Of a stretch of 59,958 nt of DNA, positions 7,501 through 15,080 are shown one piece after another. The translations under genes were made by a program, and so were the position numbers. This DNA is from Actinomycetota bacterium (GTDB lineage Bacteria; Actinomycetota; Actinomycetes; Propionibacteriales; Propionibacteriaceae), in NCBI GenBank assembly GCA_020161755.1, contig JAIUOS010000026.1, positions 1-59,958 on the forward strand. Reading direction: 5' to 3'. Within the stretch, counting starts at the first letter, position 1, and each line of letters opens with the position of its first letter. The notes beneath the pieces were generated by a model. That model saw only the letters and a program-made list of their open reading frames with translations, did no database searches and was not told the origin of the DNA.

Positions 7501-9753
7501 GATGAAGCTGGCGGTCTGCGCCTTGGTGAGGTTCCCCAGCCCGAACTCGTCGCGGTAGCACGGCAGGATCGCCGTCTCACCCAACTCACCCGGCAGGCCC
7601 TGGGTGGACGTGTTCCAGGTCGAGAACATCCGCCCGTGCCGGGTCACGTCGCCCCAGATGCCCGCCACCACAGCCAGCGCGATCGTCTTGCCCTGCCCGG
7701 CCGCCCCGGTCATCGAGAACGTGTGCGCCGACAACCCCAGCTCCCTGACGAACGGGGCGATCGCCGAGGCACCCATCGCCAGGGCGAGCTTCGGTGCGAT
7801 CGAGGCCTCATCGACGATGTCGCGCCACCGATCCAGCGCCACCTCCGGATCCAGCGGGGAGCACTCGAAGTACTGGTCCAAGGGCTCGGCCGGCAGATCC
7901 AGCAGCCCGGTGTCGGGATTGACCTGCGGGGTCGCTTCCTTCACCGGTGCACGGCTGGCCATGTCATCGATCGCGGTCGCGGCGGCCGCCACGATCTTGG
8001 CGTCGAAGGCGAGCTGCACACCCAGCGTGTTCGCCCACTGCCCGGTCTTGAGCGAGTCACGGTGGAAGGTCTTCGGCCGGTCCTGCTCGTCGACACTGAG
8101 CAGGTAGTCGGTCCGCTCCCTGTGGCCGGAGCCGTCACGGCGGTTGACCCGGGCATGCACGAACGGCAGAGGCGCCATCACAGCCCAGTGACCGGGCATC
8201 CCCCGCGCCGGCCCGCGTTGCCACTTGTACACGGCCCGCGCGAACCCGTTGTCAGTGCCGTCGGAGTAGCGCCATTCGTCGCGGTCGACGATGGGGATCC
8301 TGCGCGCCGGCGCCGGCGGGCCCTCGCCGGGATCCTTGCTGACGAACCGCACCACGTTGTCGGGCACGTCCGCCTCGTCGTCATCGCTGTCCTCGGCAGG
8401 GTCCTCGCCGTGAAGCCGACCGAGGAGTGCAGTGAGGCTGGCAGACGGATCGACGCCGCACAGCGCGTGGAGCTCGGCGACCTGGCCGGCGGCCGCCTGC
8501 AGGGTCCCGCGGGTCGTCGTGGTCTCCGCCGGCGTGGCGTGCGGAGAGCTGGCGAGCTGCCTGACCAGCTCGGCGATCTGCTCCACTCGGGCGGCAGCCT
8601 CAGCGACCCACCGTTGTGCCAGGCGCTGGTCCTCCGAGGCCCGTTTGGGTGCCCTCTGCGCATCCTCTGCGGCCCGGGCCCAGCGGGCTCGCGCCTCCCG
8701 GTCTGGCCGGGCCAACTGGCTGACCTTGTCCTTGATCTGCTCGGCCATGGCCAGCGCCTCGAGCCGTTCGGCCGTCACCGGCACCAGCTGGTCGAGGCCG
8801 AACCCGGCGCCGAGGTGGTCGTAGGTGTCGCTCTTCGCGGCGGTGGTCGCGGGCAGGTACAGCTCCACCGCGGTGGCGACACCATGCAGCAGCCGCGCGA
8901 TCCTCGCCCCACGCTCGTAGCCGGCCAGGTCGCGATCGCAGACAATCCGCACGATCACGTTGCGCAGGTCCTCGGCGTCCTCGGCGGTGAACCCCAGCGC
9001 GCCGGCGATGTTCGTGGTCGCCAGCGCGCCCGCCTGCTCGACGGCCAGGGCATCCTTGTGCCCTTCGACCAGGTAGACCGGCGTTGCGGTGCGCGCGGCC
9101 GCACGAATCTCGGGCAGCCGCCACAACGGGACCCTGAGGCCGGCCGGCTTGTGGGAGATCCAGCCGCCGCGCCCGTCGGTGTACTCCTGGCGGAACGTCT
9201 TCTCCGTCACCTGTTGCTCGGCACCGGCGTGGAGCACCACCGACTCGTAGCGGACGCTGGCCGCGACAACTTCGCCGTGGAGGTCGATGTGCTCGTAGCG
9301 TGCGGTCTCCCGCTCAGGGCTTACCACCTCAAGCTGCGGCGCCTCAGGCGTGGCGATCTCGGCAGGCAGCCGACCAAGCCTGTTCACCTTGGCGCGTGGC
9401 CGGCGCGGCTGGGGTTCACGTCCGGCGCAGTGGTCGTGGATGTAACGGCCGGCCGGGTCGGGGACCGAGTCCTTGCCGCACACCTCGCAAGGACGGAGCG
9501 GATCGTCCCACAGGTCGGAGACCTCCAGGCCGATCGCGGCGGTGATGTCGGTGGCGCTGCAGCCGACGGCGAAGCAGTGCAGCAGCACGCGTCGTTCGCC
9601 CGGCAGGTAGGTCACTGACAGCGAGGGATGGTTGTGATCGTCGTGGGCCGGGCACAGCGCGGTGGCCTGGGTCGCGCTCGTCCGCCGGACACGCTGCAGC
9701 TCCGCCAGCACTCGATCGAACGAGCGGGCGGCACCCACAGCGGGGGCGGTCAC
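4501..9753 (-). CDS. Giant primase-helicase with Tap-like C-terminal region
   Basis: A 1750-residue protein starting GTG 9753. In order: CHC2-type zinc finger (about 30-70, CPAHDD ... LHCFAVGC) and zinc ribbon CEVC ... C; TOPRIM domain (VYLVEGHKDALAV near 226, CDRDLAGYE near 270), as in DnaG primases; DUF927 helicase-like domain from about 490 with Walker A GAAGQGKT near 680 and CYRDEFGLG; a VTG-rich linker; a CxxC cluster near 1153 and 1204; and a C-terminal ~450 residues with FVHVYDRRKSFLAGAGNAL (near 1480), which resembles the core of streptomycete Tap, the protein that recruits Tpg to telomeres. It would prime and unwind DNA for element replication and perhaps end-patching. Primase/helicase assignment is firm; the Tap link rests on the motif and the Tpg-like neighbour. 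Confidence 0.75.
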   Translation of the reverse strand: MTAPAVGAARSFDRVLAELQRVRRTSATQATALCPAHDDHNHPSLSVTYLPGERRVLLHCFAVGCSATDITAAIGLEVSDLWDDPLRPCEVCGKDSVPDPAGRYIHDHCAGREPQPRRPRAKVNRLGRLPAEIATPEAPQLEVVSPERETARYEHIDLHGEVVAASVRYESVVLHAGAEQQVTEKTFRQEYTDGRGGWISHKPAGLRVPLWRLPEIRAAARTATPVYLVEGHKDALAVEQAGALATTNIAGALGFTAEDAEDLRNVIVRIVCDRDLAGYERGARIARLLHGVATAVELYLPATTAAKSDTYDHLGAGFGLDQLVPVTAERLEALAMAEQIKDKVSQLARPDREARARWARAAEDAQRAPKRASEDQRLAQRWVAEAAARVEQIAELVRQLASSPHATPAETTTTRGTLQAAAGQVAELHALCGVDPSASLTALLGRLHGEDPAEDSDDDEADVPDNVVRFVSKDPGEGPPAPARRIPIVDRDEWRYSDGTDNGFARAVYKWQRGPARGMPGHWAVMAPLPFVHARVNRRDGSGHRERTDYLLSVDEQDRPKTFHRDSLKTGQWANTLGVQLAFDAKIVAAAATAIDDMASRAPVKEATPQVNPDTGLLDLPAEPLDQYFECSPLDPEVALDRWRDIVDEASIAPKLALAMGASAIAPFVRELGLSAHTFSMTGAAGQGKTIALAVVAGIWGDVTRHGRMFSTWNTSTQGLPGELGETAILPCYRDEFGLGNLTKAQTASFIYQIAEGTSRTRLDRNYDPKRSRSWKGIFFSTGNGKLTDGIDAGSSQGIPRRVVELSTPISVDSAQGLRLFNADVHRPSGLVQQAYGHLGKQIAGTVTITAARGYLLQAYELMSCPEGEVELVARHLYGHIAGALMIDDLLGTDQMLTQSAVACAEDYLASWAPPKSEADRILELVEDSLASHLTAWPTREQYIALQKPKDFPGSAVPMHGFDRQFMGLRDEESGWVAVFPWAWKAFVAEADINSSLACQQLEERGILRRPAKARSNGEYQSLVAVYEDGQRRVKRMYQLHLPDPDTEPLFEDDFSGPNPDPEAVNPAGVTGAVTGVTGAVTGGATGDDPALTRGVTGVTGESDQHLYTRVADQFVSGSEAGGDKVATAPIRWLDRAGTVGWASAMETAGTCVVCGVRCTMAVGDLVIHPPCWERTTPQERARLLAQREVPAEEEWVGLAKPWPGCAVCDQPASHARHGVPLHAGECVAAFDAGQTRPAPKPAVEGSAAAGRGEVRAAGRARGERFAADSAVLDATTAWLSNGARSELPAIRHAGDLAEWASSMRLGFGGTARHLPEPGRVWLDVDLCDRLGLPVEAFESMEDAAAALTAARQTEFFQGAVEAGWTIAGAEDKPWVKLHQGSKSVVITGVSWGAGRYDALLADQPSASELAGRLGLLCRTVGFPYTVTPAMTGLNSIEYMLADGLPKVPVPDVPYNDIAANPSWISLEAIEAADPQGFVHVYDRRKSFLAGAGNALVGDGAFIHHPTGCEWDPAVAGFYRVEALGAGEQPLPFLGGFDVLNPASVPGGSSGWVSAAAMAFLQQLEVTVRVAEAITWPVGGRRLKSWQAHIKQAGETLEQLAAQGDPAATALLANRIFKGIYTDGFGALARTDFRSPLEPARRYRPHWRAEIIGTHTANTLRAVKRIHDASTVSPVAIGLTDAIAYLGRTTDPADAWPGQGSDSLTNPALGKFKPAGYMRIGEWLEAMADNANARRPVSQIRLVLDRGHRW
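6446..6551. repeat. CACCCGTTACA tandem repeats inside the primase gene
   Basis: About eight copies of ACCCGTT(A/G)C occur in two clusters here, mostly 9 or 15 bases apart. They encode the TGVTGAVTG repeats of the linker between the helicase and C-terminal regions. The repeat is in frame, so a flexible linker is the simplest view. The DNA could also be an iteron-like binding site. Confidence 0.7.
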
Positions 9754-9777
9754 GGTGCGCCAACACCGCGACCCGCC

Positions 9778-9805
9778 GAAGCCGCTCTGTTTACAAAGCG
9801 GCTTC
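9778..9805. promoter_or_regulatory. Inverted repeat upstream of primase gene
   Basis: Perfect 9-base arms GAAGCCGCT and AGCGGCTTC flank a 10-base AT-richer loop (ctgtttacaa). It lies 25 bases upstream of the primase/tap-like start, with promoter-like AT bases in the loop. Operator overlapping the promoter is the likely role. Confidence 0.5.
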
Positions 9806-9851
9806 TACAGGTACGCTGGCGCCAAGAGCCGGTCATCTATCTGGCCTATCC

Positions 9852-9895
9852 GAGACGCTCCTCGTGGTTTCCCGACCATTGCCGAGGAGCGTTTC
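9852..9895 (-). terminator. Hairpin terminator between regulator and primase genes
   Basis: Arms of 13 bases with one mismatch (GAGACGCTCCTCG and CGAGGAGCGTTTC) lie about 30 bases downstream of the minus-strand regulator at 9927-10349. Position and strength suit a transcription terminator separating it from the primase operon. There is no clear T-run. Confidence 0.55.
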
Positions 9896-9926
9896 ACTTT
9901 CATCGCATGTGTATAGGGCGTCGCTA

Positions 9927-10349
9927 TTACGCGCTGAGCAGTGCCTCCTCCTTCGACTCTGCCGGGGCGGCCGGTTCGGGTTCGAGCGCGAGACGCGCAG
10001 CCATGATGCGGCGTGCGTACTCGCCCAACGACATGCCGCGGGCGTCAGCCTCGGACTGGTACCGGCTGTGGTGCTCTTCGGGGACGCGCGTGGTGGCGTT
10101 CTTCCGTGGCGAGATGGGCATGGAACCCACGTCCACGGCCAGAGTTGGTTGGATGTACTCCGGCACACCCATGTCGTGATGCCGAGCGAGCTCGGCGCAG
10201 ATGTACTCGCTGATCCCGATGCCTTGCTTGCGTGACTCCTCAACGAGACGGACGTAGAGGACGTCGGAGGTCGGGATGAGCACCATGCGTCGATTGCCGC
10301 GGGACCGTCGTCCGCGTGGTCGTCGAGTTGTCTGCTCCATGGGTAGCAT
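9927..10349 (-). CDS. Ribbon-helix-helix-type DNA-binding protein with two motifs
   Basis: A 140-residue basic-to-acidic protein starting ATG 10349 (alternative ATG 10340) after GAGGGA. An arginine-rich N-terminus is followed by two similar beta-helix-helix stretches: MVLIPTSDVLYVRLVEESR with ISEYICAELAR, and TTRVPEEHHSRYQSEADAR with SLGEYARRIM. This looks like a tandem CopG/Arc-type fold, so the protein may bind DNA as a pseudo-dimer. It is flanked by a perfect TATCAGATAG inverted repeat just upstream of its start, which suggests autoregulation. It lies between the replication genes and the csf operon and may control either. Family call is moderate; the target is inferred. Confidence 0.6.
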   Translation of the reverse strand: MLPMEQTTRRPRGRRSRGNRRMVLIPTSDVLYVRLVEESRKQGIGISEYICAELARHHDMGVPEYIQPTLAVDVGSMPISPRKNATTRVPEEHHSRYQSEADARGMSLGEYARRIMAARLALEPEPAAPAESKEEALLSA

Positions 10350-10793
10350 CCTGCCCGTCCCTCTATCAGATAGGTGCGCGACACGCCGGGCAGCGCTATC
10401 TGATAAACACATCCTGTCGCCCACGCCGCCCTCACGCAGCAAACAAAGCGTTTCGCGGAACAGCCGCTGTGACAGCAGCCGGGAATTCCCAATCAGATAA
10501 CGCAACGCCGAGGACTGGCCACGAGCGCCAGACCAACGCTGCCACCAGCCACTGACAGACATCGCTCCACCGAGACGCGCCGGACGGCGCGAGCCCCGAT
10601 CGGGAACGCGGGGTCCGGCCCGGTCAGGCAAACCCACCCCCAGGTGTCGACCGGGCCAGACCCCGCCGTGCGGCGATTCGGCCCAAGGCCGTCGCGCACT
10701 GTGCAGGCATCCTTGCACGCCGCCCGTCACAGATCACCCTGCCCGCCCTGCTTTATGTGTTCGCAACGCCGAGCACGGGGAGAGGAGGTGACC
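10350..10793. other. Intergenic control region between regulator and csf operon
   Basis: This 444-base stretch has no convincing gene. It holds the TATCAGATAG inverted repeat at its left end and a further half-site ATCAGATAA at 10491-10499. A GC-rich stretch follows, and the strong ribosome binding site AGGAGG of csf1 lies at 10783-10788. A promoter for the csf operon must lie here or further in, but I see no clear -10/-35 pair. Confidence 0.5.
10364..10405. promoter_or_regulatory. TATCAGATAG inverted-repeat operator
   Basis: Two perfect 10-base arms, TATCAGATAG at 10364-10373 and CTATCTGATA at 10396-10405, have centres 32 bases apart, three helical turns. They lie 15-56 bases upstream of the regulator start. 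A third half-site is at 10491-10499. The even spacing and location suggest an operator bound by the adjacent ribbon-helix-helix protein. Confidence 0.65.
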
Positions 10794-11417
10794 GTGGATC
10801 CGGTGAAGGTGGCCTTCAGCCTCAGCGTGCCGGCCCGCTACGCGAAGCCGACAGGTCGATGCGCGCGCTGCGCAAACCCCGGGCATCTGACCCAGACCCG
10901 GGAGGTGGTGTCGCCCACCTTCACCGGATTCGACGGCTGGATCGGCCCGCCCGGCGGGCTCTGCCCGGCCTGCACGTGGCTGTACACGACCACCGCGCTA
11001 CGCAACCTCCCCCACCTGGTCAGCCAGGCCCCCAGCTTCGCCGCGGTGAGCCTCGCCGAGGTGTACGTACTCCTCAGCCAAGGACCACTCAAACCCACCT
11101 GTGCGCTGTCGATCCCGCTACGTCCTGGCCGCAAGCACCTCTTCGCCGAAGCGCGCTGGGGAACCGTACGCACTGACGACGCCAGCCTGACCTGGTCACC
11201 AGCCGACGCCGATCGCCTCGTCACGATCCGGCAGCTGAGAGGGATGGGCTTCACCGCCCGACAGATCACCGAGCCCGCCCCCGACTACGACGTACTGCGC
11301 CGGCACCCGACCCACCTGTGGAACCGCACCCAGCGCGCCTGGGAGGCCCTGGCTCCCTGGCGTAGCGCCACCCACTGGCTTGCCCTCGGCCTCACCATCA
11401 CAAAAGGAATGCGATGA
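10794..11417 (+). CDS. csf1: Type IV-B CRISPR-Cas protein Csf1 (Cas8-like)
   Basis: A 207-residue protein. The GTG start at 10794 sits five bases after AGGAGG; a longer frame exists upstream but lacks a comparable site. A zinc-finger arrangement is visible: CxxC at residues 23-26 and CxxC at 57-60, the feature that marks Csf1 of type IV systems. The middle (KPTCALSIPLRPGRKHLF, then WGTVRTDDASLTWS) fits the same family. Csf1 is the large-subunit-like component of the type IV ribonucleoprotein complex. Identity is backed by the downstream order cas11, csf2, csf3, cysH, which is the IV-B gene set. It overlaps the next small gene by ATGA. Confidence 0.75.
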   Translation: MDPVKVAFSLSVPARYAKPTGRCARCANPGHLTQTREVVSPTFTGFDGWIGPPGGLCPACTWLYTTTALRNLPHLVSQAPSFAAVSLAEVYVLLSQGPLKPTCALSIPLRPGRKHLFAEARWGTVRTDDASLTWSPADADRLVTIRQLRGMGFTARQITEPAPDYDVLRRHPTHLWNRTQRAWEALAPWRSATHWLALGLTITKGMR

Positions 11418-11671
11418 CCCGAACCATCCACGAGGCACTCATCACCGTCACGAGCCCCGGCTCCCCCGAGACCCATCTGTGCGCCTCGTCCCCCGCTATC
11501 GCCGGCACCCAGCCGGGGGAGCTGCCCGCCCGCACCCTCTGCGACCTGCCGGCCGGTCTGCGCGCCGTCACCTTGCCGGTGCACGAGGTCGGCTGCCTCA
11601 CCTGCCTGGCGAAGTGCGGCCCCTTCCTGTGCCTCCCCGGATGGGCCACCGGCACCTCACCGGCGATATAG
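11414..11671 (+). CDS. Small cysteine-containing protein in csf operon
   Basis: An 85-residue protein whose ATG overlaps the csf1 stop (ATGA). It has cysteines in LCASSPA, TLCDLP and a cluster GCLTCLAKCGPFLC near the C-terminus that could bind metal. I recognise no family. Coupling to csf1 and a 12-base gap to cas11 make it part of the operon. It is not one of the standard type IV-B proteins that I know, so it may be an accessory. Confidence 0.5.
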   Translation: MTRTIHEALITVTSPGSPETHLCASSPAIAGTQPGELPARTLCDLPAGLRAVTLPVHEVGCLTCLAKCGPFLCLPGWATGTSPAI

Positions 11672-11682
11672 GGGGCGGAACC

Positions 11683-12117
11683 GTGACGCTGACCGCCCCG
11701 ACGCTGCTCCCCACCGACGTGTGGCTCACCCAGGCCGCGAAGATCCTGCCGCCCCTCGACGGGCCTGCGGGGACCGCGGAACGGCTCCTCCTGCTGCTCC
11801 ACTACGGCATCGACTGGGAGTCCTCCTGGGTCGGTTCGCACCGGTCGGCGTACTGGGATCGTCACCTACCCGACCGAGTCCTGGTCGCCACCTATCTCAC
11901 GGCTTCGTTGCGCAGCTGGTGGTCCATGGTCGCGGCCGAGTTCGTGGCCGCTCCGCGGACACCCGCTGAGCGTGCCGAGCTCGCAGCACTCCTCGAGCAA
12001 CCCAGCGAGCCGGTGCTGAGAATCCTCCGTGAGCAGACCGAAGCCGTGACCCTCCGCACCCGGATCGTCGCCGACGTGGTCCGGGACAACCGCACCAACA
12101 AGCCGGCGCAGCGATGA
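11683..12117 (+). CDS. cas11: Type IV-B small subunit Cas11
   Basis: A 144-residue, almost wholly helical protein starting GTG 11683 after GGGGGCGG. Tryptophan-rich helices (VLVATYLTASLRSWWSMVAAEF) and a charged helical C-terminus (EPVLRILREQTEAVTLRTRIV) fit Cas11, the small subunit that lines the backbone of type IV-B complexes. It sits between csf1 and csf2 as expected, though here a modification cassette separates it from csf2. It overlaps the next small gene by ATGA. The call leans on size, helicity and operon position. Confidence 0.65.
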   Translation: MTLTAPTLLPTDVWLTQAAKILPPLDGPAGTAERLLLLLHYGIDWESSWVGSHRSAYWDRHLPDRVLVATYLTASLRSWWSMVAAEFVAAPRTPAERAELAALLEQPSEPVLRILREQTEAVTLRTRIVADVVRDNRTNKPAQR

Positions 12118-12308
12118 CCGAGCTCAGACCATTAGCCGCCGACGACCTGGTCGAGGCGCTTCGCCCCGACGGAGTGGACCGGCAGGTCTGGGCGGAGCTG
12201 GTGGGCATCCGCCCGGTGGATCCCGATCCGCGGCTGCCGGTGACGCCCGCCGAACTGGAACGCTTGGCGACGTCTTGTCTGGGCCGCTCTGGATCGGGGC
12301 AGGGCTGA
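12114..12308 (+). CDS. Small acidic protein in csf operon
   Basis: A 64-residue protein (MTELRPLAADDLVEALRPDG...) translationally coupled to cas11 upstream (ATGA) and to the methyltransferase downstream (TGATG). It has no recognised domain; a helix-rich acidic N-terminus is visible. It may be the first gene of the inserted modification cassette. Confidence 0.45.
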   Translation: MTELRPLAADDLVEALRPDGVDRQVWAELVGIRPVDPDPRLPVTPAELERLATSCLGRSGSGQG

Positions 12309-14368
12309 TGCTGAAGACCGCTCAGCACAGGCCGGCGATCCGGCACCGGAACTACCGGCACGACGAGTACACCTGCGTGGATCTCTTCTCCGGGTTCGGT
12401 GGGCTCACGTTGGGGATCATCCTGGCTGGGTTCACCGCGATCACCGCGGCGAACCACAACGCGTTCAAGGTCGCGGTCCACGAAGCCAACCATCCCGAGG
12501 TGGAGCACTGGATCGCCGACCTGGCCAACCCGGAGTCGTCCGACTACCACTCTGCGGCCGACCTACCCGCCGCGGATCTCCTGGTCGCGGGCGTGACATG
12601 CACCAACCACACGATCGCGAACACGCAGCGGGCCTACCTCGAGGGCCTGTCCCTGTTCGATGTCGACGACCCGGACTGGGAGGAGCAGGCCACCCGTTCG
12701 GAGCGTGACCGTGCGACCGCCACCTGCGTCCTGCAGTACGCCGGAAAGCACCTTCCGAAGATGATCCTCATCGAGTGCACCACCGAGCTGCAGTCGTGGG
12801 GATACGCCGTGCCGGGCAAGCGGAAGATCGGCGACGGCACGACGTTCCGCTGGTGGCTCCACGAGCACGAGAAGCTCGGCTACAAGTACAAGATCCTCTA
12901 CCTGAACTCGATGTTCTTCGGCGTGCCGCAGTCCCGCGACCGGCTCTACATCGTGTTCTGGCTGGAGTCCCTGCCGGCCCCCGACCTCGAGCACCGCCCG
13001 GCCGCGTGGTGCGGCAAGTGCCAGACCGAGGTCGAGGCGCGGTGGACGTGGAAGACCGGCATCCCTCCAACCGGACAGGTGCGCTGGGGTGTCCAGTACA
13101 TCTATCGCTGCCCGTCCTGCACCCGCGAAGTGATCCCCGGCTACACACCCTCGCTGTACGCCCTCGACCTGTCCAATCTCGGAACCCGGATCGGTGACCG
13201 GGACCGGGATCTGGCTCCGGCGACGATGGCCCGGGCTGAGCGGTGCCTGCGCCGCTTCGGTGACTTCCCCGCCGTGCTCCTGCCCGCGAAGGGTGTGCAC
13301 GGCTCTGAACGGCACCCGTGGCAGCCGATGGCCACCCAAACCTCCCAGCAGGAGACCGCCCTGCTGCACACCGGAATGGTGGTGCCCGCCCACCGGCACA
13401 ACGGCGACGGGCAGCCCATCAACAACCCGATGGACACCGTCACGAGCACCCACGAGAAGGCGCTGCTGTCGACTGGGGCCATCCTGCAGATGGCCAACTC
13501 CTTCGAGCACCCGGGCTCTGACTGCCGCACCCGTGATCTGGCCGAGCCGCTATGGACCCAGCTGGCCAAGAACTCAACCGGACTGCTCACCCCACCCCTC
13601 GCGCTCGCCGTGGACAACTACCAAGGCGGACCGCGAGGCGCCACGGACCCGCTGCCCACGCAGGCCGGCTCGGAGACCCTGGGGATTCTGACGGCCCGGG
13701 TGATGCCCAACCGCACCCACGGCACCAGCCGAAACCTCGGCGAACCGATGGAAACCCTCGTCGGCGCCCCCGGGTCCGGCGGCCTGGGCATCCTGTCATC
13801 CGGCATCCTCCCCTACCGCCGCAACACCGTCCCCACCAGCCACGCAGAAGCGATGCCAACCATCACCGCTGAGCAGATCCCAGGCCTGATCACGGCAGCC
13901 GGCCGCGTCCAGTGCAACGGCTCCATCGACGAAGCGAAGTACCGGGCCTACCCGCTGGACCGCCCCCTCGGTACCGTCGTCGGCTCGGCCACCACCCAAG
14001 GGCTGCTGTTCTCGGGCTGGTTCAAACAGAACGGCTCCCAAGGCACCGAGACGGCACCCCACCCCGTCCTCGACCCCTTCGGCACTCTCACCAGCGCAGA
14101 CACGACCGGCCTCCTGACCTCCGAATGGCGAGAGGCCCTCGCGAACCTCACCCTTGAGGACTGCTACTTCAGGATGCTCGCCGCCCACGAGGTCGGCCGC
14201 GGCTGCGGCTTCGACGTCGACTTCGCCGGCCACAAGGGCTCGTTCATCGTCTGGGGATCCGCCCGCAACCAGGTCGACGGATTCGGCAACGCCGTCAGCC
14301 CACAGGTCGGCGAGTGGATCGGGCTACGGCTGCGTGCAGCCCTTCACGGAGAGGCGATCGCCGCATGA
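12308..14368 (+). CDS. C5-type DNA cytosine methyltransferase, phage-like variant
   Basis: A 686-residue protein. SAM-binding motif I CVDLFSGFGGLTLG lies at about 23-36. The catalytic-loop motif IV reads GVTCTNHTIAN (Cys near 97) instead of the usual PCQ, as in the phage and actinobacterial class with CTxH. Motif VI is IECTTEL rather than ENV. Motif VIII, VPQSRDRLYIVFW, lies near 208-220, followed by a CxxC pair and CPSC zinc site. A long insert of about seven ~40-residue repeats (pattern P-x-x-T-x-T ... GLL) precedes motif X, FGNAVSPQVG near 659-668. It likely modifies pyrimidine C5 in DNA. It may protect the element from restriction or mark self for the csf complex; both are inference. Coupled on both sides. 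Confidence 0.8.
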   Translation: MLKTAQHRPAIRHRNYRHDEYTCVDLFSGFGGLTLGIILAGFTAITAANHNAFKVAVHEANHPEVEHWIADLANPESSDYHSAADLPAADLLVAGVTCTNHTIANTQRAYLEGLSLFDVDDPDWEEQATRSERDRATATCVLQYAGKHLPKMILIECTTELQSWGYAVPGKRKIGDGTTFRWWLHEHEKLGYKYKILYLNSMFFGVPQSRDRLYIVFWLESLPAPDLEHRPAAWCGKCQTEVEARWTWKTGIPPTGQVRWGVQYIYRCPSCTREVIPGYTPSLYALDLSNLGTRIGDRDRDLAPATMARAERCLRRFGDFPAVLLPAKGVHGSERHPWQPMATQTSQQETALLHTGMVVPAHRHNGDGQPINNPMDTVTSTHEKALLSTGAILQMANSFEHPGSDCRTRDLAEPLWTQLAKNSTGLLTPPLALAVDNYQGGPRGATDPLPTQAGSETLGILTARVMPNRTHGTSRNLGEPMETLVGAPGSGGLGILSSGILPYRRNTVPTSHAEAMPTITAEQIPGLITAAGRVQCNGSIDEAKYRAYPLDRPLGTVVGSATTQGLLFSGWFKQNGSQGTETAPHPVLDPFGTLTSADTTGLLTSEWREALANLTLEDCYFRMLAAHEVGRGCGFDVDFAGHKGSFIVWGSARNQVDGFGNAVSPQVGEWIGLRLRAALHGEAIAA

Positions 14369-14682
14369 CGGCAACCGCGGCCTGCATCTGGTGTGGCCAC
14401 ACCGAAACCGGCGAGGGCCACCTGCCCTGGGAGGCGATCCGCACCCACCAGGTCAATGCGCACGGCGGCCGAAGGATGCGTTGTGGGTGCGAATACGCCG
14501 CGGCGGGCAGGCGCGTCCCGGGAGCCGCGCAGCCCGAGCGCAAGAGCTGGTGGACCTGCGAGGAGCACTCCACCGCTTACCTGCGTCAGATCACCGCGTG
14601 GATCCTCGCGAACCACCAGGCCGGCAGATGGGCCGACCGCGAGCGGAGCCGCCAGTCCTCCCTCCTGGGTCGGACGACATGA
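14365..14682 (+). CDS. Small zinc-binding-type protein in modification cassette
   Basis: A 105-residue protein starting ATG 14365, overlapping the methyltransferase stop (ATGA). It has CIWCGH near the start, then a histidine pair, CGC in MRCGCEYA, and CEEH in WWTCEEHSTAYL: a likely treble-clef or similar zinc fold. I know no family function. Tight coupling on both sides suggests it works with the methyltransferases, for example as a DNA-binding partner. Confidence 0.55.
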   Translation: MTATAACIWCGHTETGEGHLPWEAIRTHQVNAHGGRRMRCGCEYAAAGRRVPGAAQPERKSWWTCEEHSTAYLRQITAWILANHQAGRWADRERSRQSSLLGRTT

Positions 14683-15080
14683 GCCGGCTGATGAGCGTTT
14701 CGATGACTACCGACGCGGTGTACCGGCGCGCCAAGACCGTGACCCGACGCACCGGATGGTGGCTCGACAAGCGCGGCCGCCGCCTCCTGTCACCGGGAGA
14801 CCGGCTGACCCTGTGCGAGAAGGTGCAGGGCCGCAAGCCCGGCGAACCGCTGGTGCGGATCTGCGAGGTCGAAGTCGTCAGCATCCGGCGCGAATCCCTA
14901 CACGACATCGACGTCGACCACAGCACCCACGACGCCAGCGACTACGCGGCCGCCGAGGTCGCAGCGGAGGGCTTTCCCCGGATGAACCCGAGCGACTTCG
15001 TCACGCGGTTCTTCGCGGACGCGCAAGGCCTGCCCCGTGACGCCGAGGTGACCCGAATCGAGTGGAGGTACCTCCCGTGA
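14679..15080 (+). CDS. ASCH-domain-like protein
   Basis: A 133-residue protein, ATG overlapping the previous stop (ATGA). TVTRRTGWWLDKRGRRLLSPGDRLTL followed by a beta-rich VRICEVEVVSIRRESL fits phage-type ASCH proteins, a PUA-related beta barrel thought to bind RNA or modified nucleobases. The C-terminus (FPRMNPSDFVTRFF ... EVTRIEWRYL) is also typical. ASCH genes often sit beside DNA methyltransferases in phages and plasmids. A role in recognising or processing modified bases is inferred. Confidence 0.65.
   Translation: MSRLMSVSMTTDAVYRRAKTVTRRTGWWLDKRGRRLLSPGDRLTLCEKVQGRKPGEPLVRICEVEVVSIRRESLHDIDVDHSTHDASDYAAAEVAAEGFPRMNPSDFVTRFFADAQGLPRDAEVTRIEWRYLP

Noticed and set aside
4753-9618. Long plus-strand frames opposite the primase gene
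   Set aside because: Composition and lack of motifs show shadows of the 1750-residue gene.
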